In this document: piece after piece, positions 53,074 to 64,000 of the stretch
Layout of the letters: each line of letters opens with the position of its first letter
Position numbering within the stretch: position 1 is the stretch's first letter
Assembly (NCBI RefSeq): GCF_002105755.1
Contig: NZ_CP020821.1
Span: forward strand, 2,604,001-2,668,000
Direction: 5' to 3'
DNA from: Mycobacterium colombiense CECT 3035
GTDB taxonomy: Bacteria > Actinomycetota > Actinomycetes > Mycobacteriales > Mycobacteriaceae
Length of the DNA: 64,000 nucleotides
The notes under the pieces: generated by a model
What the model was told of the DNA's origin: nothing
Seen by the model: only the letters and a program-made list of their open reading frames with translations
The model's database searches: none
Program-made: the position numbers and the translations under genes

Positions 53074-54561
53074 GTGCACGACGACTTCGAACGCTGTTAC
53101 CGCGCCGTCCAGTCCAAGGATGCGCGGTTCGACGGCTGGTTCGTCACGGCGGTGCTGACCACCCGCATCTACTGCCGGCCCAGCTGCCCGGTGCGGCCAC
53201 CGTTCGCCCGCAACGTGCGGTTTTACCCGACGGCGGCCGCCGCTCAGCGTGCCGGCTTCAGGGCCTGCAAGCGGTGCCGCCCCGACGCGTCCCCGGGGTC
53301 TCCGGAATGGAACGTGCGCGGCGACGTCGTGGCGCGGACGATGCGCCTGATCGCCGACGGGACCGTCGACCGGGAAGGTGTGGGTGGTCTGGCCGCCCGC
53401 CTCGGTTACACGACCCGGCAGCTGGAGCGGCTGTTACAGGCCGAGGTGGGTGCCGGCCCGCTCGCACTGGCCCGCGCGCAACGGGCACAGACCGCCCGGG
53501 TGTTGATCGAGACCACGGACCTGCCCTTCGGCGACGTCGCATTCGCCGCCGGCTTTTCCAGCATCCGCCAGTTCAACGACACCGTTCGCGCGGTCTTCGA
53601 GAACACACCGAGCGCGCTGCGGCAGCGCGCCGCGACACGTTCCGCATCAACCCCGAATTCGCCTGGCACCGTGTGCCTTCGGCTCCCGGTGCGCACGCCG
53701 TTCGGCTACGCCGGCGTGTTCGGTCACCTGGCGGCGGGCACCGTGCCCGGTTGCGAGGAGATCCGCGACGGCGCGTACCGGCGCACTCTGCGCCTCCCGT
53801 TCGGCAATGCGATCGTCAGCCTGACCCCCGCCGTCGATCACGTCCGGTGCGTGCTCGTCCTGGACGACTTCCGCGACCTGACAACGGCTATCGCGCGCTG
53901 CCGGAGGCTGCTGGACCTCGATGCCGATCCGGAAGCGGTGGACGAAGCGCTGAGCCGGGACGCGGAGTTCTGCGCCGTCGTGGCCAAGGCACCGGGGCAG
54001 CGGATTCCCCGCACCGTCGACGAGGCCGAACTCGCGGTGCGCGCGGTGCTCGGCCAGCAGGTGTCGACGAAGGCGGCGAGCACCCACGCCGGCCGCCTGG
54101 TCGCCGCCTATGGCCGGCCGATCAACGACCCCGGGGGGACGTTGACGCACACCTTCCCGTCCGTCGAGCAGCTCGCGGACATCGACCCGGTCCATCTGGC
54201 GGTGCCCAGGTCCCGGCAGCGGACGCTGAGCGCTCTGGTCGGCGCCCTCGCCGACGGCAGTGTCGTGCTGAGCGCCGGCTGCGACTGGGGAAGCGCCCGA
54301 ACGCAATTACTCGCGTTGCCCGGCGTGGGCCCCTGGACCGCGGAGGTGATCGCGATGCGCGGCCTCGGCGATCCCGACGCGTTCCCCGCCAGCGATCTGG
54401 GCCTGCGCCTGGCCGCCGAGCAGCTGGGCCTGCCGTCCGACGAGCGCTCCCTCATCGCGCGCAGTGCGCAGTGGCGACCCTGGCGTTCCTATGCCACCCA
54501 ATACCTTTGGACCACGCTCGAGCATCCGGTAAACCAATGGCCGCCACAGGAGGTCGCATGA
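53074..54561 (+). CDS. alkA: bifunctional Ada-type regulator / AlkA 3-methyladenine DNA glycosylase
   Basis: 495 aa from the GTG that matches the M. tuberculosis start (Rv1317c). Three parts: an Ada N-terminal zinc domain with Cys34, Cys38, Cys65 and Cys68 (spacing as in E. coli Ada, where the first is the methyl-phosphotriester acceptor); an AraC-like DNA-binding domain (about 80-180; LAARLGYTTRQLERLLQ, VAFAAGFSSIRQFNDTV); and an AlkA glycosylase with HhH-GPD motif LPGVGPWTAEVIAMRGLGDPDAFPASD, whose Asp is catalytic. It senses alkyl damage and removes alkylated purines. It starts 223 bases after the divergent GGDEF gene; ogt lies downstream. The C-terminus overlaps a 17-codon ORF. Confidence 0.95.
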   Translation: MHDDFERCYRAVQSKDARFDGWFVTAVLTTRIYCRPSCPVRPPFARNVRFYPTAAAAQRAGFRACKRCRPDASPGSPEWNVRGDVVARTMRLIADGTVDREGVGGLAARLGYTTRQLERLLQAEVGAGPLALARAQRAQTARVLIETTDLPFGDVAFAAGFSSIRQFNDTVRAVFENTPSALRQRAATRSASTPNSPGTVCLRLPVRTPFGYAGVFGHLAAGTVPGCEEIRDGAYRRTLRLPFGNAIVSLTPAVDHVRCVLVLDDFRDLTTAIARCRRLLDLDADPEAVDEALSRDAEFCAVVAKAPGQRIPRTVDEAELAVRAVLGQQVSTKAASTHAGRLVAAYGRPINDPGGTLTHTFPSVEQLADIDPVHLAVPRSRQRTLSALVGALADGSVVLSAGCDWGSARTQLLALPGVGPWTAEVIAMRGLGDPDAFPASDLGLRLAAEQLGLPSDERSLIARSAQWRPWRSYATQYLWTTLEHPVNQWPPQEVA

Positions 54562-54611
54562 TCCGCGCCGGCGACGATTGCCAGCGAAGCGAAAAGGGGT
54601 GGCGCACATGA
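54558..54611 (+). CDS. possible 17-aa coupling peptide between alkA and ogt
   Basis: ATG at 54558 overlaps the alkA stop (ATGA), and its own TGA overlaps the ogt ATG (ATGA). AGGAGGT, a near-perfect ribosome-binding site, lies four bases before this ATG and inside the end of alkA. Predicted product MIRAGDDCQRSEKGWRT. A ribosome could pass from alkA through this ORF to ogt without leaving the mRNA. It is too short to judge by homology, and the ribosome-binding site could have other roles. Confidence 0.3.
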   Translation: MIRAGDDCQRSEKGWRT

Positions 54612-55099
54612 TCGAGTACCGCACCATCGACAGCCCGATCGGGCTGCTGACCCTGGCCGGTCACGGCTCGGTGCTGACGAATCTGCGAATGGTCGACCAG
54701 ACCTACGAACCGAGCCGCAGCGATTGGTCGCCGAACCCGCGGGCCTTCGGCGAGGCCGTCGAACAACTCGGCGCATATTTCGCCGGCGAGCTGACCGATT
54801 TCGATGTCGAGCTCGACCTGCGCGGCACCGCGTTTCAGCGCCGAGTGTGGCGGGCACTGCTGACCATTCCGTATGGCGAAACCCGCTCGTACGGTGAAAT
54901 CGCCGAGCAGATCGCGGCACCGGGCGCCGCCCGCGCCGTGGGGTTGGCCAACGGCCACAATCCGATCGCCATCGTCGTTCCCTGCCATCGCGTCATCGGG
55001 GCCAACGGAAGCCTCACCGGGTTCGGCGGCGGGCTCGGCCGAAAGCGCACATTGCTCGAATTGGAAAAACAACGGGAGAATTTGACGCTATTCGATTAA
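54608..55099 (+). CDS. ogt: methylated-DNA--protein-cysteine methyltransferase
   Basis: 163 aa. Removes O6-alkyl groups from guanine by transfer to its own cysteine, Cys126 in AIVVPCHRVIGANGSLTGFGGG (PCHRV motif). The DNA-binding helix-turn-helix LRGTAFQRRVWRALLTIPYGETRSYGEIAEQI, with its Arg finger region, is intact. The ATG at 54608 is used, with AAAAGGGG eight bases upstream, overlapping the stop of the 17-codon ORF. It completes an alkylation-repair pair with alkA. A strong terminator follows at 55110. Confidence 0.96.
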   Translation: MIEYRTIDSPIGLLTLAGHGSVLTNLRMVDQTYEPSRSDWSPNPRAFGEAVEQLGAYFAGELTDFDVELDLRGTAFQRRVWRALLTIPYGETRSYGEIAEQIAAPGAARAVGLANGHNPIAIVVPCHRVIGANGSLTGFGGGLGRKRTLLELEKQRENLTLFD

Positions 55100-55109
55100 T
55101 TGCGAATGC

Positions 55110-55139
55110 AAAAACACCCCCGTTGCCGGGGGTGTTTTT
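55110..55139. terminator. Bidirectional intrinsic terminator
   Basis: Perfect 12-bp arms AAAAACACCCCC and GGGGGTGTTTTT around a six-base loop, with A- and T-runs on both sides. It ends the alkA-ogt transcript on the plus strand and the rRNA operon on the minus strand. Such canonical terminators are rare in mycobacteria. Confidence 0.95.
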
Positions 55140-55144
55140 GTGTA

Positions 55145-55259
55145 TGTTCGGCGGTGTCCTACTTTTCCACCCGTATGGGCAGTATCATCGGCGCTGACAG
55201 GCTTAGCTTCCGGGTTCGGAATGGGACCGGGCGTTTCCCTGTCGCTGTGGCCGCCGTAA
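55145..55259 (-). rRNA. rrf: 5S rRNA
   Basis: Reading on the minus strand from TTACGGCGGCCACAGCG to CACCGCCGAACA. The ends pair (ACGGCGG with CCGCCG), and the conserved CCCATTCCGAACCCGGAAG loop is present. Length about 115 bases, as in other mycobacteria. Ends are judged by alignment from memory and may be off by a base or two. Confidence 0.95.
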
Positions 55260-55331
55260 CTCTATTTAAATTTGTTTGGTGGGGGGTGTGGCGTTCGCAG
55301 CATTACTGCCGTGAACTGGACTGTGGTTGCG

Positions 55332-60264
<4,933 letters not shown>

Positions 60265-60410
60265 ACTCCTCGCAGAACGAGGTGAATTCAAATCAGAGAT
60301 AATCTGACCTAACAAAAAGACACCAAAAACTGGCATCAAAATACGGCCATACCGACACACGGGGAGTGTTTAAGTATGGCCAAAAAACAACAACAAATAA
60401 AAAGACCAAA

Positions 60411-60436
60411 CACACTATTGAGTTCTCAAACAACAC
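60411..60436 (-). promoter_or_regulatory. rRNA leader: 5' half of the pre-16S processing stem
   Basis: The transcript reads GTGTTGTTTGAGAACTCAAT and onward; it can pair over 26 bases (three mismatches, two G-U) with the ITS element at 58599-58624, enclosing the 16S gene. This is the expected RNase III processing stalk. The wider 60265-60630 interval holds only leader and promoters; no protein gene is seen there. Confidence 0.7.
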
Positions 60437-60467
60437 TTGTTTCGCCCGTTTTGGGGCAACCCTGCCA

Positions 60468-60496
60468 GCTTAATACAGATCCGGCAGGTAAGTCAA
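60468..60496 (-). promoter_or_regulatory. rRNA operon promoter, proximal
   Basis: Minus strand: -35 TTGACT at 60491-60496 and a -10 region TATTAAGC at 60468-60475, with spacing of 15-17 bases depending on the hexamer chosen. The following CTGGCAGGGTTG matches the mycobacterial rrnA P3-type promoter from memory. It lies about 200 bases upstream of the 16S start. Confidence 0.75.
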
Positions 60497-60545
60497 CTCC
60501 CAATTTTGATCTGCTAGAGACCGTGTCGGGAGCAGCCGTGCCAGG

Positions 60546-60572
60546 CTAGTACCAATCCAGCGAGGGAGTCAA
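60546..60572 (-). promoter_or_regulatory. rRNA operon promoter, distal
   Basis: Minus strand: -35 TTGACT at 60567-60572 and TACTAG at 60546-60551, then CCTGGCACGG. The layout repeats the proximal promoter, implying an old duplication. It lies 58 bases downstream of the murA stop and fits the P1 position of mycobacterial rrnA operons. Confidence 0.65.
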
Positions 60573-60630
60573 GGCCCCGCTCTCGTCCACCTTCGCGTTG
60601 GTGACCGCGCTTGTGGGGCACTGACTTTGG

Positions 60631-61884
60631 TTACTGTACCCGCTCGATCTCCGCTCCCAAAATCGCCAGGTTTTCGACGAACAACGGGTAGCCGCGATCG
60701 ATGTGGAAGACGTCGTGGACCTCGGTGTCTCCGTCGGCGACAAGCCCCGCCAGCACCAGGCCGGCACCGGCCCGAATGTCCGAACACCACACCGGTGCAC
60801 TCGACAATTGCGGCAGCCCCCGAACGACGGCGTGATGCCCGTCGGTTCGGGCGTCGGCCCCGAGCCGGATCATTTCTTCGACGAAGCGGAAGCGCGCCTC
60901 GAATACGTTCTCGGTGATCATCGAGGTGCCGTCGGCGATCGAGGCCAGCGCGATCGCCATCGGCTGCAGGTCCGTCGGGAATCCGGGGAACGGCAGGGTC
61001 GCCACGTTGACCGCCTTCGGGCGCTCGTATTGCGCCACCCGGAAGCTGTCGTCGGTTTGGGTGACGGTGGCGCCGGCGTCGTGCAGCTTGTGCAACACCA
61101 CCTGCAGGTGCGCCGGATCGATGCCCGTCACCGTGATGTCTCCGCGGGTTATCGCGGCGGCGATCCCCCAGGTGGCGGCGACGATGCGATCACCGATGAC
61201 GCGGTGCTCGGTCGGGTGCAACTTAGGGACGCCCGTGATGGTCATCGTCGGCGAACCCGCGCCCTCGATCTGCGCGCCCATCTGGTTCAGCATCGTGCAC
61301 AGATCCACGACGTCGGGTTCGCGGGCGGCGTTGTGGATGGTGGTCACGCCCTCGGCGACGACGGCGGCCATCAGGATGTTCTCGGTGGCTCCCACCGAGG
61401 GGAACTCCAGCTGAATCTCCGCCCCGCGCAACGTATCGGCCTGTGCCACCACGCATCCGTGCTCGATGTTGCACTGCGCGCCGAGTTGGCGCAGGCCGGC
61501 CTGATGCATGTCCAGCGGACGCGATCCGATCGCGTCGCCCCCCGGCAGCGCGACGCGGGCGCGCTTGCACCGGCCGACCAGCGGTCCCAGCACACACACC
61601 GACGCGCGGAACTGTCGCACCGCGGCGAAGTCGGCGTCGTACTTGGGCTCATCCGGAGAGGTGATCCGCGCGACGTCGCCGTCCAGTTCGACCGTTGCGC
61701 CCAGGCCGCGCAGCACCTCCGCCATCAGCGGCACGTCCAGGATGTCGGGGCAGTTGGTGATCGTGCTGGTGCCTTCGGCCAGCAGCGTCGCGGCCATCAG
61801 CTTGAGCACGCTGTTCTTCGCGCCCCCTACAGCGACTTCGCCTGACAAGCGGTTGCCGCCGGTCACCACGAATCGCTCAGCCAC
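60631..61884 (-). CDS. murA: UDP-N-acetylglucosamine 1-carboxyvinyltransferase (MurA), fosfomycin-insensitive type
   Basis: 417 aa from a GTG. First committed step of peptidoglycan synthesis: adds enolpyruvate to UDP-GlcNAc. Motifs: [27 protein letters not shown] (substrate-binding Lys22-type lysine and Asn), [15 protein letters not shown]. The loop residue 117 is aspartate where E. coli has the fosfomycin-reactive cysteine; the same Asp makes M. tuberculosis MurA resistant. It lies directly upstream of the rRNA promoters on the same strand, the usual mycobacterial layout. Confidence 0.97.
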   Translation of the reverse strand: MAERFVVTGGNRLSGEVAVGGAKNSVLKLMAATLLAEGTSTITNCPDILDVPLMAEVLRGLGATVELDGDVARITSPDEPKYDADFAAVRQFRASVCVLGPLVGRCKRARVALPGGDAIGSRPLDMHQAGLRQLGAQCNIEHGCVVAQADTLRGAEIQLEFPSVGATENILMAAVVAEGVTTIHNAAREPDVVDLCTMLNQMGAQIEGAGSPTMTITGVPKLHPTEHRVIGDRIVAATWGIAAAITRGDITVTGIDPAHLQVVLHKLHDAGATVTQTDDSFRVAQYERPKAVNVATLPFPGFPTDLQPMAIALASIADGTSMITENVFEARFRFVEEMIRLGADARTDGHHAVVRGLPQLSSAPVWCSDIRAGAGLVLAGLVADGDTEVHDVFHIDRGYPLFVENLAILGAEIERVQ

Positions 61885-61952
61885 CCGCGTCAGTCTAGTG
61901 AAGCGGTATCTGCTTGTCAGTCGGCCGACCCACCGCCGAGTACGGTTTGCTC

Positions 61953-62534
61953 ATGGCTGTACACCTGACGCGCATCTACACCCGAACCGGCGATGACGGC
62001 ACCACGGGATTGAGTGACTTCTCGCGGGTCTCCAAGAACGACCCGCGGCTGGTGGCGTACGCCGATTGTGACGAAGCCAACTCGGCGATCGGCGTCGCCG
62101 TCGCCGTGGGTCAGCCGGACGAGAAGCTCACGGGTGTGTTGCGGCAGATCCAGAACGACTTGTTCGACGCCGGCGCGGATCTGTCGACGCCGGTGGTCGA
62201 CAACCCCGAGTATCCGCCGCTGCGGGTCACCCAGCCCTACATCGATCGGCTCGAAAAATGGTGTGACACATATAACGAGCCGCTGCCGAAGCTGAATTCG
62301 TTTGTGCTGCCCGGTGGTTCGCCATTGTCGGCGTTGCTGCACGTCGCCCGCACCGTGGTACGTCGAGCCGAGCGGTCGGCGTGGGCGGCCATCGACTCCG
62401 CGCCCGGGCAGGTCAACGTCCTGCCGGCGAAGTACCTGAACCGCCTGTCGGATCTGCTGTTCATCCTGTCGCGCGTGGCCAACCCCGACGGGGACGTGTT
62501 GTGGAAACCCGGCGGCGAGAACGCCGGCACGTAG
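61953..62534 (+). CDS. PduO-type cob(I)alamin adenosyltransferase (Rv1314c homologue)
   Basis: 193 aa. Transfers the adenosyl group of ATP to cob(I)alamin, making coenzyme B12 for enzymes such as methylmalonyl-CoA mutase. N-terminal ATP motif LTRIYTRTGDDGTTGLSDFSRVSK; second block FVLPGGSPLSALLHVARTVVRRAER (with the conserved Arg residues), then VLPAKYLNRLSDLLFILSR. The ATG at 61953 matches the family N-terminus; an in-frame stretch upstream is ignored. It diverges from murA with a 68-base gap. Confidence 0.94.
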   Translation: MAVHLTRIYTRTGDDGTTGLSDFSRVSKNDPRLVAYADCDEANSAIGVAVAVGQPDEKLTGVLRQIQNDLFDAGADLSTPVVDNPEYPPLRVTQPYIDRLEKWCDTYNEPLPKLNSFVLPGGSPLSALLHVARTVVRRAERSAWAAIDSAPGQVNVLPAKYLNRLSDLLFILSRVANPDGDVLWKPGGENAGT

Positions 62535-62553
62535 TGAGCGCGGCGGGCCCGCC

Positions 62554-62997
62554 CTACAGGCTGCGCCGGCGTGACCGCGGTGACGGACGCGACTCCAGCC
62601 AGGACAGGAACGCGGTCAACGCGCCCTTGTCGAAGGCGATCTCGTATCCGGACCTACGATCCTGGGTCGTGTCGCGTAGCTCGATGACGACGATCTCGTC
62701 GGTCATGATGTCGAACTCGTCGCCGCGCGGCGCGCGCCGGGACACGATCTCCACGCCCCGCCGGCTCAGCCGCCGATCGGGCCACAGTCGCAGACTGGAA
62801 AGCCGGTAGAACGCGGCTTCACCACCGCGGTAACGAATTACGCCGTGCCGCCAGCCGTGCCCACCGACCGCGGGAATGTCTCGCATGATCCCCGCGGTGC
62901 CGCCCTGGCGCAGCTTCCAGAGCCGATAGCTCAGCCCGACGACGGCGCTGGCCAGCACGACGACGAGCACGACCATGCCGACCATGGGCGCGCTCAT
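62554..62997 (-). CDS. DUF2550 membrane-anchored protein (Rv1312 homologue)
   Basis: 147 aa. One N-terminal membrane helix (MVGMVVLVVVLASAVVGLSY), then a soluble beta-rich domain (GHGWRHGVIRYRGGEAAFYRLSSLRLWPDRRLSRRGVEIVSRR) and a very basic C-terminal tail (SRPSPRSRRRSL). Function unknown, but it is conserved directly after the ATP synthase operon in mycobacteria. Six bases separate it from atpC, so it is part of the same transcript. Confidence 0.9.
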   Translation of the reverse strand: MSAPMVGMVVLVVVLASAVVGLSYRLWKLRQGGTAGIMRDIPAVGGHGWRHGVIRYRGGEAAFYRLSSLRLWPDRRLSRRGVEIVSRRAPRGDEFDIMTDEIVVIELRDTTQDRRSGYEIAFDKGALTAFLSWLESRPSPRSRRRSL

Positions 62998-63003
62998 CGG
63001 CGG

Positions 63004-63369
63004 TTAGTCGATCGCGCCGACGGCGCGCAATCTCGCGCGCCCTCTGGCGGCGATACGCGGATCGTCAGACTCAGCGGCCTCTCTGGCGGCGCTCTCGTCG
63101 ATCTCCGACTCGAACTCTGCGGATTCGGCCAGGATCGTCACCGATTCCTCAGTGACAGAAAGGAATCCACCGTCGACCGCGATACGCAGATCGTCTTCGC
63201 CCTCTCGTTCGACGCGCACCATTGCGTCGTCGACCAACTGACCCACCAGCGGGATGTGCCGCGGCATGATGCCGATCTCGCCGACGGTGGTGCGGGTGAA
63301 CAGAAACGTTGCTTCACCCGACCAGATCTTGCGGTCGACGGCGACTATCTCAACGTTCAATTCAGCCAT
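63004..63369 (-). CDS. atpC: ATP synthase epsilon subunit
   Basis: 121 aa. Regulatory rotor subunit of F1; its C-terminal helix limits ATP hydrolysis, which is especially low in mycobacteria. Motifs: [41 protein letters not shown] and [21 protein letters not shown]. It is the last ATP synthase gene, 34 bases after atpD. Confidence 0.97.
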   Translation of the reverse strand: MAELNVEIVAVDRKIWSGEATFLFTRTTVGEIGIMPRHIPLVGQLVDDAMVRVEREGEDDLRIAVDGGFLSVTEESVTILAESAEFESEIDESAAREAAESDDPRIAARGRARLRAVGAID

Positions 63370-63403
63370 GCCAAGAGCCTTTCAGAGCCTTTTCGCTCAC
63401 GCC

Positions 63404-64000
<597 letters not shown>

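Noticed and set aside
52973-53158. 61-aa ORF with a fair ribosome-binding site (AAAAGGG) upstream of alkA
   Set aside because: Most of it is a frame-shifted copy of the alkA N-terminus, it spans the alkA promoter, and the residues show no protein-like pattern.

Overview
The window is a high-GC chromosome segment of a slow-growing Mycobacterium, most like the M. avium complex. Reasons: it carries one rRNA operon (16S-ITS-23S-5S, no tRNA in the spacer) between murA and ogt; the 16S gene has the long helix 18 typical of slow growers; and from about 20.5 kb to the right end the gene order follows M. tuberculosis H37Rv Rv1349 to Rv1310 in reverse. The species call is an inference from these features, not from a database match.

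Left part (1-20.5 kb) is accessory lipid and acyl-CoA metabolism that breaks the H37Rv order. A cut TetR-type regulator lies at the edge. Next is a divergent pair of transcripts: an enoyl-CoA hydratase with a hotdog thioesterase on the minus strand, and a tightly overlapping plus-strand run of three crotonase-fold proteins and three acyl-CoA synthetases. A secreted protein, a small hypothetical protein and a divergent DJ-1/PfpI plus GlxA-like AraC regulator pair follow. Then comes a second acyl-CoA module. Its minus-strand operon holds SDR, thiolase, CaiB-type CoA-transferase, acyl-CoA dehydrogenase and a GntR/FCD regulator; its plus-strand operon holds acyl-CoA dehydrogenase, a mycofactocin-type SDR and a split-barrel flavoprotein. 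A perfect palindrome lies between the two operons.

Middle part (20.5-31 kb): the mycobactin importer irtA-irtB, with irtA broken by a one-base deletion. The mbtK-L-M-N genes that flank it in M. tuberculosis are not here; a DCC-family protein, a 109-aa hypothetical protein and tRNA-Leu(UAG) take their place. Then lprD, a DUF3817 protein, rdgB, rph, a metallo-beta-lactamase-fold cyclic-nucleotide phosphodiesterase homologue, murI and a rhomboid protease. The mec-cysO-cysM block expected between the rhomboid and the P1-family peptidase is absent.

Right part (31-64 kb): P1-family peptidase, DUF2017, clpS, pncB, dinG, the glycogen/alpha-glucan genes glgP, glgE and glgB, a redox-dead thioredoxin-fold protein, fadA4, methylmalonyl-CoA epimerase, nucS, one class III adenylate cyclase, a lipoprotein, an MFS/LysR pair, a GGDEF protein, the alkylation-repair pair alkA-ogt behind a PafBC-type promoter, the rRNA operon with two promoters, murA (Asp117, intrinsic fosfomycin resistance), a PduO adenosyltransferase, a DUF2550 protein, atpC and the end of atpD. 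The 23S and 16S genes carry wild-type bases at the macrolide and amikacin resistance positions.
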